From: Cognataquiflexum aquatile
GTDB taxonomy: Bacteria > Bacteroidota > Bacteroidia > Cytophagales > Cyclobacteriaceae
NCBI RefSeq assembly: GCF_003316845.1
Contig: NZ_QMIK01000002.1
Coordinates: 248,001 to 312,000, forward strand
DNA: 64,000 bases
Reading direction: 5' to 3'
How positions within the stretch are numbered: the stretch's first letter is position 1; every line of letters starts with the position of its first letter. Below the pieces are notes generated by a model that saw nothing but the letters and a program-made list of their open reading frames with translations, searched no databases and was not told the origin of the DNA. Below, one piece after another: positions 34,581 through 44,727 of this stretch. Made by a program: the position numbers and the translations under genes.

Positions 34581-37500
34581 TTATTTTTCCTCCGGGAAAT
34601 TTGCCTTCATGTTCTTGAGATAAATATAGAATGTTGTGCCTACTCCCACGGTACTTTCTACGCGAAGGTTGCCGTCATGGGCCCTGATTTGTTCACGGAT
34701 CAGGTACAGTCCCAATCCTTTGCCATCTACATGGGAATGGAATCTCTGGTATAAGCCAAACAACCGGTCCTTGTACCTATCCAAATCCAATCCGATGCCG
34801 TTGTCCCGGAATTCAATGACTGTAAACCCTTCCTCGAGATACGATTTGATCTCAATAACGGGGTTTCTCTCGGCATGTTTATATTTGATGGAATTTGTAG
34901 TCAGGTTGATGATGAAATTTTCTAGGTGGGAATAGATGTAATTGATATACGGGGCTTCGCTATAGTCACTTACGATCACAGCACCTGATTCCTGGAATTG
35001 CTTGGAAAGGCTCCGCTCAATGTTCTTAAGCAACTTTCTGAAACTTACCCTTTCGATTTTTGGCAGTTTGTTCTTTTTGATCGAAACCACTTCTATCAGG
35101 TCCTCCAGCGTACTGTTTAGGATCTTGGTAGAGATTTTGAGGTTTTCTATGATTTCAATATTCTCTATATCCGCAGGATTTTGGTAGTTATACAAGTCAA
35201 GGAGTGACGTGATATTTACAATTGGTGCCCGGAGGTTGTGGGAAATGATATAGGCAAACCGCTGTAGTTCCTCATTTTGGGATTTAAGGTCTTTGATGAG
35301 CCTTTCACGCTCTGATTCTGCAATTTTTGACTCAGTAATGTTTTGGGTCACCAGTAGAATCCGGTCTATTTGATTGGAACTGTTGGTCAGCGGAACACCA
35401 TTTTTCAGGTAATATTGGTTGTCCACCATGACTTCAAAAATGGCGGATTCGCCTGCCATGACTTTTTCTAAGAATCCTTTTACTTTGTTGGATGTCAGTT
35501 CATCATAAATCGCAAGGTGCGGAGTCCCGATCAGCTTCTTTTGGTCGATTTGTAAAGATTGGTAGCCTTTTCCGTCGGTGAATACGTAATTGTAATTTTT
35601 ATCCAGGATTTCTATCGTACCATTTGGGAAGTTTTCTGCAATACTTCTAAAGAGCAATTCTGAGGAAATCAGCTTTTTTTCGAAATGTAGCCTGTTCAGT
35701 TCCGCTCCGATCCTATCAGACAATACCGTCAGCAACCCGGAAAGACCCAAACTGTAAGGATGGTCATTTTCGTCCATCAACACTAGGATTCCCAACCGGT
35801 TTTTGTCAATATCCACAATCGGAATTCCCATATAGGTGGATATTCCCATGCTGACCAAGACTTTATCCTGAGGATATTTGGCAGCAGCACCGTTTTGGAT
35901 TATAAATGGATCATTGGAATTCAAATAATCAGAAAAAGGAGCGTCAATCAAGGAATACTGGAAATTTTCAGCACGCTTCCCGTTTTTATGGTAAGAGAGA
36001 ATGTTGGCTGTTTGATTATTTTCATCCACTTCGGCAATGAAGCAGTTGGATACGGTCAGTTTTTCGGAAAGGAAAGAAGTCAACGCATCAAAAAACTCCT
36101 GCCCAGAGTACCTGGAAGTCCTCTCGGTCAATTCTGACAGGATATTGGACACATATTGCTGTTCGCTGATATCCTCCAAAATAGCCTGAAAGACCTTTCC
36201 CTCCTCGACAGTTTTCGCATTGACCCTGACATGAAACAACTTTTTATTAAAATGGCTGACATAAGGACCTTCATAAAATCCCTGGCCTTTTTCTATGCTG
36301 TCACGATACGCATTTTCGATGGGGTGTCCTTTGGTCAACGCAAACATGTTTTTGCCAATCATTTCTGCAGGATCGACCACCTCCACTTTGTCCATAAACC
36401 GCTTGTTCACATCAAGGATAGTTCCTTGGCTGTCATATTGGAATATGGGAAGTGGGTTTTCATCAAATAGGATTTTGTACCTATTGAGCAACAAATTTGA
36501 CTCTGTTTCTTTTTGTTTGGTATAAGTAATATCAATGAAAAAGCCTGCCCAAATCGATTCCTTGGGGAATTGTTTGAGCCTGTTGGAGGCACCATATACC
36601 CACTTGGTCTTGCCGGAGGGCGTGATAATCCTGAATGTACTTTCAAATTTCAGGTTTTTTTGGAAGGCTATTTTATCTGCCAGTTCCACCTGCTCAAGAT
36701 CCTCACGGTGGATGAGTTGGCGTATACTGGAATCATTGTCCATGATGGTCAACGGATCAAGTTCCCAGAGATTTTTACTTCCTTCACTGACGAAAATAAA
36801 CTTCCTGGTTCCATCCGGAAAAGCCTTGATCATATACACCATGCCCGGTACCACCCCTGTAAGCTGATCCAGTATGGTTTTATGTTCCAAAAGATCTTTC
36901 TCGATTTCTTTGAGTGCAGTGATATCGGTGATGATTCCCAGTGAGACCCCCGAGCTATTGGGATCATCCAACAGCTTGTTGACTTCATCTTGGACATACA
37001 CATAGTTTCCGTCGGCGTGATTGACCCGGTAGATCAATTTGGAATCGTGATCAAATCCCGAATGGAAGTATTGCCGGTCAAGTGGATGTACCAGATTGAT
37101 CCAATCTTTGGAAGTATAATTATCAAAAAAGCCCGGTGCATGGCCCAAAATTCCCTCCAGATTTCCTGAAAAATTGATGTGGTCTGTTTTTAAATCATAT
37201 TCGTAATAGATGGGTGCCTGTTTTAGGCCAAGCTGAGAATCCGTGGCTATCGGTTCTGATTTTTGGAGAGTTGGGTTGGGCCCATATTCCAATTGGATCA
37301 AATCATGGTCCTTGGTCAGGATCTTCTTTGACAGGTAAATATGACCTGGAAAAACAGTCAGCAAATCTATCTTTTCGTTTTCCAGAAAATCTTTGAATCG
37401 GGTTTCTGAGAGAAAATCAAATTTGGAGTTGAAAAATTTTTTCCATTCTGAAAATGTTTCCAATGCTTTACCGGTTCCGGTTCCGGTAAAAACCCTCTTA

Positions 37501-37880
37501 TGGGGTTTATCAAAGAGCCAGGAAAACTTAATATGGCTTCTAAATGGAATCTGAGAAATAAGGACATTGACCAAATACGATTGATCGTCCTGTGCGATGA
37601 CATATCCTTCAATCTGAACAAATCTGAAATATTTCCCTTTCCAGGTAATCGGACAGATCAGCTTATCTCCATTGCCGAGAATCTGAAAAAGGTATTCAAA
37701 AATGGGTTTTGGAAGCGTAGGAAACGCATTTTCAAAAAAGGATTCTTCATAAAACTTTTCCCCTTCCAACAAGATTATCCTGATCTCTGAAGAGATATAC
37801 AACAACTTAAACTTGTTGTTGTCATACTTCTTGAATGTTAACAGGATATTTTGGAAAGAAACTTTTGCGCCTTCTGACAT
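34581..37880 (-). CDS. Multi-PAS/GAF hybrid-sensing histidine kinase
   Basis: 1099-aa kinase with no clear membrane segment, so probably cytoplasmic. After a roughly 200-residue N-terminal region come several PAS-like modules (about 210-600), a GAF-like module (about 600-730), another PAS (about 735-860), then the HisKA H-box ISHNLRAP with H881 and an HATPase domain with the N box NLTTNSIKY and G boxes DNGIGLD and GKGLGLYL. The DHp/ATPase type with N-L-R-A-P is common in Bacteroidota PAS kinases. No response regulator is adjacent, so it is an orphan kinase. The ligand cannot be inferred. Confidence 0.88.
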   Translation of the reverse strand: MSEGAKVSFQNILLTFKKYDNNKFKLLYISSEIRIILLEGEKFYEESFFENAFPTLPKPIFEYLFQILGNGDKLICPITWKGKYFRFVQIEGYVIAQDDQSYLVNVLISQIPFRSHIKFSWLFDKPHKRVFTGTGTGKALETFSEWKKFFNSKFDFLSETRFKDFLENEKIDLLTVFPGHIYLSKKILTKDHDLIQLEYGPNPTLQKSEPIATDSQLGLKQAPIYYEYDLKTDHINFSGNLEGILGHAPGFFDNYTSKDWINLVHPLDRQYFHSGFDHDSKLIYRVNHADGNYVYVQDEVNKLLDDPNSSGVSLGIITDITALKEIEKDLLEHKTILDQLTGVVPGMVYMIKAFPDGTRKFIFVSEGSKNLWELDPLTIMDNDSSIRQLIHREDLEQVELADKIAFQKNLKFESTFRIITPSGKTKWVYGASNRLKQFPKESIWAGFFIDITYTKQKETESNLLLNRYKILFDENPLPIFQYDSQGTILDVNKRFMDKVEVVDPAEMIGKNMFALTKGHPIENAYRDSIEKGQGFYEGPYVSHFNKKLFHVRVNAKTVEEGKVFQAILEDISEQQYVSNILSELTERTSRYSGQEFFDALTSFLSEKLTVSNCFIAEVDENNQTANILSYHKNGKRAENFQYSLIDAPFSDYLNSNDPFIIQNGAAAKYPQDKVLVSMGISTYMGIPIVDIDKNRLGILVLMDENDHPYSLGLSGLLTVLSDRIGAELNRLHFEKKLISSELLFRSIAENFPNGTIEILDKNYNYVFTDGKGYQSLQIDQKKLIGTPHLAIYDELTSNKVKGFLEKVMAGESAIFEVMVDNQYYLKNGVPLTNSSNQIDRILLVTQNITESKIAESERERLIKDLKSQNEELQRFAYIISHNLRAPIVNITSLLDLYNYQNPADIENIEIIENLKISTKILNSTLEDLIEVVSIKKNKLPKIERVSFRKLLKNIERSLSKQFQESGAVIVSDYSEAPYINYIYSHLENFIINLTTNSIKYKHAERNPVIEIKSYLEEGFTVIEFRDNGIGLDLDRYKDRLFGLYQRFHSHVDGKGLGLYLIREQIRAHDGNLRVESTVGVGTTFYIYLKNMKANFPEEK

Positions 37881-38008
37881 ACATTAATCAAAGAATTCAT
37901 TTGGACCGCCTCCTACATGGCATCCCAACTTAAAATACATTCCACCAAATATACAACTCTTCGGATAACAACATCAATAATGAGGCTTTTGAAGGTGGGA
38001 ACATGGCT

Positions 38009-39259
38009 CTAAATTTGCCTTTTCAACCTAAATCTAAACTCCTTTAACTCAAAATTTTCAGGTTCCTCTCCAAGATACCGTTTCATCGTTACTTTTACTT
38101 CCCTGCCTTCCTCGGAGCGAAACAATTTGACCAAATCGGGAAGCTCCCAAAAGGCAATGGGTATATTATTGATGTCAAGGAATTCATCCTTCATCCGGAT
38201 ACCGGCTTCATAAGCAGGAGAACCTTCCCTGACTTGGGTCACATAGATGATTTTTTCATCCGAAGGCAACAACCTTGGCGTGATGCCACTCATGTCAAAT
38301 TCAAAAGGCACCAGAAATGTATCGCCTCTTTTGATATACATTTTCTCTCTGTTGTAGTCCAAAATCACCGTCATCCTACCCAAAATCTCTGAACCGATAC
38401 TTCCCTGTCTGCCGCTTTCCCGGATGACATAGCTGAATTCGGTCTCCTCCGGAAATGAAGTGATCACATCTTTAAATTTGATCCCATTGATATCCAAAAG
38501 AAACGTGCGTCCTACAAAACCAAACAAGTCACCGCCCAACGACCTGCCCAAATCACTTTTTATGTTGTTCTTTGGCAATAGTATTTGGTCGGTTGTTTCC
38601 CTATTCAAGAGTAACCCGTGATTTGCTCCGATATCGATCAACAGCTTGCCTTCCAATTCTGTATTTGATGTTTGCTTGACTTTTCCGGTGATGTAGGGTT
38701 TGCTGTTATCTAGCTTGATATTTACTTTCTTGTAACCAACAGGCTTCTTTTTCATCATGTCGTTGGCATAGAAAGTGATCTTTTGTCTGTCATAATCAAT
38801 TTTGACAGGATTGTATTTGAAAAATTCATATCCGATTACGCCATACACCGGAATCCCGATTACCTGTTCGAGTTCCATGAAATCTTCATCCAATACCAAA
38901 AGTGTCTGAAAAATACCCTCCAACGGACCCATATCAATGTAATTGTTTGGGGAAACCGAAGCTGTCAATATCGTCTGCCCATCCGCACCGACCAAATCAA
39001 GTTTTCGGGTGTAATTGAGCCCTATATAATTTCCAAAGGTCTTGCTAAACAAAATATTGGTTTTGACACCGGTGTCTAACAGGAAGTTGACAGGCGGCCC
39101 ACTGTTGATGGATAAGGGAATGATGACGAGGTTGTTGGAAACAATGATGGGAAGTTCCACTTTTTTATCTTCTTCCCTCATATAAAATCCAGGAACCTGA
39201 GCTGTGGCGGCAAAAATACAGCAGGATAGAATCAGCGTAAGGATACAGAATGGACGCAC
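38009..39259 (-). CDS. Retropepsin-like aspartic protease with PDZ domain
   Basis: 416-aa exported protein (signal peptide to about FAATAQ). Two aspartic-protease-like halves are seen: the first with L-D62-T-G64 in a classical DTG motif, the second with D209-I-G211 in which T is replaced. The C-terminal ~90 residues form a PDZ domain (IIYVTQVREGSPAYEAGIRMKDEFLDIN). This domain set is widespread in Bacteroidota and its substrates are unknown. The start is GTG at 39259; the signal peptide begins immediately there and no suitable ATG is upstream. It is divergent from the Fur gene. Confidence 0.84.
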   Translation of the reverse strand: MRPFCILTLILSCCIFAATAQVPGFYMREEDKKVELPIIVSNNLVIIPLSINSGPPVNFLLDTGVKTNILFSKTFGNYIGLNYTRKLDLVGADGQTILTASVSPNNYIDMGPLEGIFQTLLVLDEDFMELEQVIGIPVYGVIGYEFFKYNPVKIDYDRQKITFYANDMMKKKPVGYKKVNIKLDNSKPYITGKVKQTSNTELEGKLLIDIGANHGLLLNRETTDQILLPKNNIKSDLGRSLGGDLFGFVGRTFLLDINGIKFKDVITSFPEETEFSYVIRESGRQGSIGSEILGRMTVILDYNREKMYIKRGDTFLVPFEFDMSGITPRLLPSDEKIIYVTQVREGSPAYEAGIRMKDEFLDINNIPIAFWELPDLVKLFRSEEGREVKVTMKRYLGEEPENFELKEFRFRLKRQI

Positions 39260-39483
39260 GGTGTTTCTAGATTTTTTGGGTATATAGTTGGTTTAATATA
39301 AACATAATAAACATAAATAATTTTCAACTGAGAATTGTTTATTTCTAAATTATTCCAGGAACTACTTTTGCAACAATTTTATCAGGATTGATCCCAAATT
39401 AGCCGGAGTCAAAATAATGAAGCGTTGGTATTTTTGATAAAATCTAAAAAATACCGCATCTTTATTTTTTGGTACTATTCATT

Positions 39484-39954
39484 ATGGCAGAATTATCAGT
39501 TGTAGAAAAAGCAAAGAAAATTTTTGAGAACTTCCTTTTGAGACAGGGAAGCAGAAAAACTCCCGAAAGATATTCTGTGTTGGACGAGCTTTATGCACTT
39601 CCCCAAGACGAACATATTGATGTGGAAGGGCTTTTCCTTCTGATGAGAAACAAAGGCTACACCATCAGCCGGGCCACTATTTACAATACCTTGGACCTTT
39701 TGGTGGAGTGTGGATTGGCTGTCAAGCATCAATTCAAGGACAAAGTAGCGCTTTATGAACAGGCACTGACTTACAAGCACCATGACCACCATGTCTGCAA
39801 CCAATGCCGCAAAATCAGGGAATTCTCTGATGAAAGGATCAACTCCATCAAAGAAGCCATGGGAAAGGAATTTCAGTCGGCCATCACCAGCCATTCTTTG
39901 GTACTCTATGGAGATTGTCAGATTGAGAATTGCGACAACCTCTCATTGGCCTAA
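39484..39954 (+). CDS. Fur-family transcriptional regulator
   Basis: 156-aa metal-responsive repressor. The winged-helix part ends near YTISRATIYNTLDLLVECGL. The structural zinc cysteines are C105-x2-C108 and C145-x4-C150, and the histidine cluster HHDHH at 99-103 fits metal sensing. It could be Fur, Zur or PerR; the sequence alone does not decide. The ATG at 39484 is preferred over a TTG five codons upstream. Its last 4 nt overlap the tail of the convergent SRPBCC gene. Confidence 0.9.
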   Translation: MAELSVVEKAKKIFENFLLRQGSRKTPERYSVLDELYALPQDEHIDVEGLFLLMRNKGYTISRATIYNTLDLLVECGLAVKHQFKDKVALYEQALTYKHHDHHVCNQCRKIREFSDERINSIKEAMGKEFQSAITSHSLVLYGDCQIENCDNLSLA

Positions 39955-40394
39955 GCCTTGGCCTTGAAGCATTTTTTGTAAATGGGATTTCTGTATAAAA
40001 ACTGAAGGTACATCGCCGGATAGAGAAATATTCCCAACAATCCCGGTTTTGCCTTAAAAGTGATTTCGTCCCTGATCACCGATCCATTTCCGCTTTTGAT
40101 AATCCGGTGTTTATGCCGCCATTCTTGGAGAAAAAAAGGCAGTGCCGTGCCCTGATCTACAAAGAAAAATTCCTTCTCATCTGTATGGTCCTCGGTGATC
40201 AAACTTGTCCATTTTTGCTTGAAAAAGATGAAATTCAACTCCAAGGTGACCACATCCCCTTTTTTTGAGCCATCAAAACGCAACAGCTTGACAGGAGGAA
40301 AGGGAGGGCTGAGCTTGGTAAAAAGGCTTTCATTGAAGCCTTCCTTGACCTGAAGGTAATCCTGTTCGACGGCAGTTTCAATATTGATTTTCAT
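39951..40394 (-). CDS. SRPBCC-fold protein
   Basis: 147-aa protein matching the START/SRPBCC ligand-binding fold as seen in proteins annotated as cell-division inhibitor-like: KINIETAVEQDYLQVKEGFN at the start, then FPPVKLLRFDGSKKGD and a C-terminal YPAMYLQFLYRNPIYKKCF helix. The inner ATG at 40394 begins the conserved part. The gene converges on the Fur gene with a 4-nt overlap. It follows the oxidase subunit gene on the same strand, 52 nt apart. Ligand and role are unknown. Confidence 0.75.
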   Translation of the reverse strand: MKINIETAVEQDYLQVKEGFNESLFTKLSPPFPPVKLLRFDGSKKGDVVTLELNFIFFKQKWTSLITEDHTDEKEFFFVDQGTALPFFLQEWRHKHRIIKSGNGSVIRDEITFKAKPGLLGIFLYPAMYLQFLYRNPIYKKCFKAKA

Positions 40395-40446
40395 GGAGTT
40401 GCTTCTTTGGGTTAGTTCTTTGGGCAAACATTAATGTCTATTTGTT

Positions 40447-41055
40447 TTAAAAAATCAAGACAAATACCAAAAATAATATCAACCAAATCAGGTCCATAAA
40501 ATGCCAATAGGTGGTAAAAAGCCGGATCCGCATTTTCTCAAAAGGATTGGTCAGCATCAGAAGTTTATGTATTTCACTTTTGCTGTTTTGGGTATATTGT
40601 ACCAACATGATCCCCGAAAATACCAACACGCCTAAGAGGTGAAAAATATGGATTCCGCTCAGGACATATAGAAAACTCCCGCTCGGCAAACCCCTGAAAT
40701 CGACACCCATCATGCTAAGTTCCCGCCATCCAAAAAACTGTAAGACGGTAAATACAACTCCGAGTATGGCTGTCAGGATAAGGGTAGACCTGAGTTTTTC
40801 CAGATTTTCTTCATTGAAATAAACCAACAGATTGGAAACCGTGTAGCCACTGTAAAGGATGACAAAAGTGCTCAGAATAAAAGCTTTTGGAATCTTATGG
40901 CCGTATTGCTCAAAATACCCTGTGCCTGAAGCCAAAAATGCCACAGTCAAAAAAAGGAAAATCAAACCGCTGCCAAACATGCCCAAATACATCATGGTCT
41001 GATAAGGATGCATTTTTTCTATCCTTTGGATCCAGCTTTCTTTGGTTTTTTCCAT
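40447..41055 (-). CDS. Cytochrome c oxidase subunit III-like protein
   Basis: 202-aa integral membrane protein with five predicted helices. The family features are HPYQTMMYLGMFGS at the N-terminus, SGIHIFHLLGV in the middle and the C-terminal YWHFMDLIWLILF, which is the typical subunit III ending. No oxidase subunit I or II gene is adjacent, so it is detached from its operon or serves a quinol/caa3-type oxidase encoded elsewhere. It is divergent from mfd across about 138 nt. Confidence 0.88.
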   Translation of the reverse strand: MEKTKESWIQRIEKMHPYQTMMYLGMFGSGLIFLFLTVAFLASGTGYFEQYGHKIPKAFILSTFVILYSGYTVSNLLVYFNEENLEKLRSTLILTAILGVVFTVLQFFGWRELSMMGVDFRGLPSGSFLYVLSGIHIFHLLGVLVFSGIMLVQYTQNSKSEIHKLLMLTNPFEKMRIRLFTTYWHFMDLIWLILFLVFVLIF

Positions 41056-41160
41056 GTGAGGTCAATTATATTCAGTAAACATTATTGTAAGCCATAGGTT
41101 CAGCCAATTAGAATACAATTTCATAAATCGGGGAAGGAACAGGTTTATAAATCAATTTCC

Positions 41161-41168
41161 TACCTTTG
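41161..41168 (+). promoter_or_regulatory. -7 element of the mfd promoter
   Basis: TACCTTTG matches the Bacteroidota -7 consensus TAnnTTTG exactly. Transcription would begin about 41174, leaving a leader of about 20 nt before the TTG start of mfd. A clear -33 TTG is not seen. Confidence 0.45.
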
Positions 41169-41193
41169 TCCATCATTTGTCAAAACCACACAA

Positions 41194-44100
41194 TTGGAAA
41201 AAAGCGCGTTTGTTTCTCTTTACGAAAAGGATCCTTTTGTACAGACCATTGCCCAAAACATACTCAAAGACAAATCCGGCAACCATCAGATCAAAGGTCT
41301 GTCAGGGAGTTTGGACAGTTTGGTTTTTTCTGTGCTTTTCAAATCTCTAAGCGGCTGTCACCTCATCATTGCGCACGACAAGGAAGAAGCCGCTTATATC
41401 AACAACGACCTTCAGGAGCTTTTGGGAGAAGAATCAATATTCTTTTTTCCTTCAAGCTATAAAAGACCCTACCAGTTTGATGAGGTAGAAAATGCCAATG
41501 TCCTCCAAAGGGCCGAAATTCTGAACAAACTCCTGACCCAAGAGCAAAAAGACCCCATCATCGTCACCTACGCTGAGGCCCTATACGAGAAGGTGATCAA
41601 CAAAAGATCCCTCACAGAAAATACATTCAAAGCAGCCGTAGGCGAAAAGGTGGACCTTGCCTTTATTTCGGAACTGCTAAGTACCTATGATTTTGAAAAA
41701 ACAGACTTTGTTTTTGAACCCGGTCAATTTGCCATCCGCGGGGGAATCTTGGATGTGTTTTCGTATGCCCATGACCTACCTTACCGCCTTGAGTTATTTG
41801 GCAAAGAAATAGAAAGCATCAGGACCTTTGATCCGGAAACCCAGCTTTCCCTAGATACCATTGACCATATCAGCCTGATTCCAAATGTGCAGACCAAATT
41901 GCTGCAGGAACAGAGACAGTCTTTTCTGGATTTTTTGCCTCAAGGGACCTTGCTTTGGTTCAAGGATTTTCAGTATACCCTTGACATCATAGAAGACAAC
42001 TTCCACAAAGCCAAAAACCAGTTTGACCAGATTGTAAGCCGCACTTCCAACCAAAAACTGCTGTTGAAGCCCGAGGACTTGTTTGATGGGGAAATAGCAT
42101 TTGTCCAAAATGTTTCCCGATTTGGGAAAGTAGAATTTGGAAACAAGTTCTCTTTGAAAAATGCTGCCGCTACTAAGTTTGACTCCCAACCTCAGCCTTC
42201 ATTCAACAAGAACTTTGACCTGTTGGTACGAAACTTTGTTGAAAATGAAAAGACCGGAATGCTCAACATTGTCTGTTCTGAGAGTGACAAGCAGATCCAG
42301 AGATTGGAGAATATTTTCCATGAGCTTGACCCCACCTTAAAAGTCCAATATTTGAAAATTGGTTTGCGGGAAGGTTTTGTGGACAAATCGCTTTCTATCG
42401 CATGCTATACAGACCATCAGATTTTTGAGCGTTTTCACCGATACAAGACAAAAGCCAAATCCAGTAAATCCAAAGCCCTTACACTAAGGGAATTGAAAAC
42501 CTTGCATCCGGGGGATTTTATTGTCCATATCGATTATGGTGTGGGCCGCTTTGCAGGATTGGAAAAAGTCGATGTCCACGGCAAAGCACAGGAAGCAGTC
42601 CGTTTGGTTTTCAGGGATGACGACCTGCTTTTTGTCAACATCCATTCGCTCCACAAGATCTCCAAATACTCAGGTCAGGAGGGAACCATGCCTGCCATGT
42701 CCAAACTCGGGAGTCCTGAGTGGGAAAACAAAAAGCGAAAGGTCAAAGGCAAAGTCAAAGACATCGCCAAGGATTTGATTGCCTTGTATGCCAAACGCAA
42801 GGGGGCCAACGGTTTCAGGTTTTCTCCCGATTCGGTCATGCAGGTCGAACTCGAAAGTTCCTTCGTATTTGAAGATACTCCCGACCAGGCATCGGCGACC
42901 ATCGATGTCAAATCCGATATGGAAAAACCTTATCCGATGGACAGACTTGTCTGCGGGGATGTGGGATTTGGCAAAACAGAAGTGGCTATCCGTGCAGCAT
43001 TCAAAGCGTTGAATGACAGAAAGCAGGTAGCGGTGCTCGTTCCCACTACCATTTTGGCCATGCAACATTTCCACACTTTCAAAGAAAGATTGGCCAATTT
43101 TCCTGTCAAAGTGGAGTACATCAACCGGTTCAGGTCTGCCAAAGAGATCAAAGACATCATCTCACAAGTTGCCACAGGTGAAATAGACATCCTAATCGGC
43201 ACCCACCGGATTGTCAACAAAGACATCAAATTTAAGAATCTTGGATTGTTGGTCATTGACGAGGAGCAAAAGTTTGGTGTCAAAACCAAAGACCAACTCA
43301 AAGAAATGAAAGTCAATGTGGATGTGCTGACCCTGACCGCCACCCCGATACCGAGGACACTCCATTTCTCTTTGATGGGGGCCAGGGATTTGTCCGTCAT
43401 TGCAACGCCGCCACCAAATCGACAACCTGTCACCACTGAAATCCACACTTTCAGAGAAGAAGTCATCCGCGATGCCATAGCATTTGAATTGAAAAGAGGC
43501 GGGCAGGTGTTTTTTGTCCACAACCGTGTCGGCGAAATTGAATCCATTGCCAACCTGATATTGAGGTTGGTGCCGGATGCACGGGTGGCTGCGGCACATG
43601 GTCAGATGGACGGCAAAAAGCTTGAGAACATCATGGTGAAATTTATCGAGGGTGAATATGATGTGCTCGTTTCGACCAACATCATTGAATCCGGATTGGA
43701 TATCCCCAATGCCAACACCATCATCATCAACCGCGCCCACATGTTTGGCTTGAGCGACCTCCATCAGATGCGCGGCCGTGTGGGGAGAAGCAATAAAAAA
43801 GCGTTTTGTTATTTATTGACCACGCCAACTTCAGGTTTGACGGCAGAGGCAAGGAAGAGATTGCAGACCTTGGAGGAATTCTCCGATTTGGGAGACGGTT
43901 TCAAAGTCGCGATGCGTGACCTCGATATCCGAGGCGCAGGCAATTTGCTCGGTGCCGAACAAAGCGGATTCATTACCGACTTGGGATTTGAGATGTACCA
44001 CAAAATTCTCGATGAGGCGGTACAGGAATTGAAGGAAAATGAATTTGCATACCTCTTTGAAGTCGACTTAAAAGAAAAAGTCGAAATCCTCGTTCAGGAT

Positions 44101-44547
44101 TGTGTAATTGAAACCGATTTGGAGTTGTTGATTCCGGAATCTTATGTCAGCAATATTTCAGAAAGGCTAAGCCTTTATGCCAAGCTTGACAATATCAAAA
44201 AGGAGGAAGAGCTTCAGACCTTTATCCAATCCATCCGAGACAGGTTTGGTCCCGTACCTCCAACGGTCGAGGATTTGTTTGAAACAGTGCGTTTGAGGTG
44301 GATTGCGGAGACTTTGGGATTTGAAAAACTGATGCTCAAAGGCGGAATCATGAAATGTTATTTCCTTCCTTCGGAAAGGGAAAAGTATTTCAAATCAGAA
44401 ACATTTGGTAAGATCCTTGCTTATATCCAAAAACACGGCAAACATTGCAAAATCAAAGAGGCCAAAAACAGGCTAATTCTTATCATCGAAGAGGTAAAAA
44501 GTATTGAAAAAGCTAAAAAATGGCTTGAGGAGATGAAAAATGCATAA
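41194..44547 (+). CDS. mfd: Transcription-repair coupling factor
   Basis: 1117-aa SF2 translocase that removes stalled RNA polymerase and recruits UvrA. Order: UvrB-like N-terminal domains, the RNA-polymerase-interaction domain (LHPGDFIVHIDYGVGRF), the helicase with Walker A GDVGFGKT at 588-595 and DEEQ at 689-692, the RGRVGRSNKKAFCYLL motif, and the C-terminal TRCF domain. The start is TTG at 41194: no in-frame ATG lies at the N-terminus, and a -7 element 26 nt upstream leaves no room for a longer form. The length is normal. Confidence 0.95.
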   Translation: MEKSAFVSLYEKDPFVQTIAQNILKDKSGNHQIKGLSGSLDSLVFSVLFKSLSGCHLIIAHDKEEAAYINNDLQELLGEESIFFFPSSYKRPYQFDEVENANVLQRAEILNKLLTQEQKDPIIVTYAEALYEKVINKRSLTENTFKAAVGEKVDLAFISELLSTYDFEKTDFVFEPGQFAIRGGILDVFSYAHDLPYRLELFGKEIESIRTFDPETQLSLDTIDHISLIPNVQTKLLQEQRQSFLDFLPQGTLLWFKDFQYTLDIIEDNFHKAKNQFDQIVSRTSNQKLLLKPEDLFDGEIAFVQNVSRFGKVEFGNKFSLKNAAATKFDSQPQPSFNKNFDLLVRNFVENEKTGMLNIVCSESDKQIQRLENIFHELDPTLKVQYLKIGLREGFVDKSLSIACYTDHQIFERFHRYKTKAKSSKSKALTLRELKTLHPGDFIVHIDYGVGRFAGLEKVDVHGKAQEAVRLVFRDDDLLFVNIHSLHKISKYSGQEGTMPAMSKLGSPEWENKKRKVKGKVKDIAKDLIALYAKRKGANGFRFSPDSVMQVELESSFVFEDTPDQASATIDVKSDMEKPYPMDRLVCGDVGFGKTEVAIRAAFKALNDRKQVAVLVPTTILAMQHFHTFKERLANFPVKVEYINRFRSAKEIKDIISQVATGEIDILIGTHRIVNKDIKFKNLGLLVIDEEQKFGVKTKDQLKEMKVNVDVLTLTATPIPRTLHFSLMGARDLSVIATPPPNRQPVTTEIHTFREEVIRDAIAFELKRGGQVFFVHNRVGEIESIANLILRLVPDARVAAAHGQMDGKKLENIMVKFIEGEYDVLVSTNIIESGLDIPNANTIIINRAHMFGLSDLHQMRGRVGRSNKKAFCYLLTTPTSGLTAEARKRLQTLEEFSDLGDGFKVAMRDLDIRGAGNLLGAEQSGFITDLGFEMYHKILDEAVQELKENEFAYLFEVDLKEKVEILVQDCVIETDLELLIPESYVSNISERLSLYAKLDNIKKEEELQTFIQSIRDRFGPVPPTVEDLFETVRLRWIAETLGFEKLMLKGGIMKCYFLPSEREKYFKSETFGKILAYIQKHGKHCKIKEAKNRLILIIEEVKSIEKAKKWLEEMKNA

Positions 44548-44727
44548 AATGTGAAAATTTTTAACAAGATCATTTTTGCTTTTCCTGAAAAACTATTTGC
44601 ATTATTTCTAACAATCTTGCATAAAAACCATTTAAGGCATTGGCTCTTGTGAAAAAAATTGTTGTGATAAAGATATTATTGATTATATATTAGCGTTCTA
44701 TTTGAGGGTTAAAAACAGTTAAATATT

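Noticed and set aside
42930..43553. 207-aa open frame antisense to mfd
   Set aside because: Lies wholly on the opposite strand of a conserved gene and has no domain pattern.
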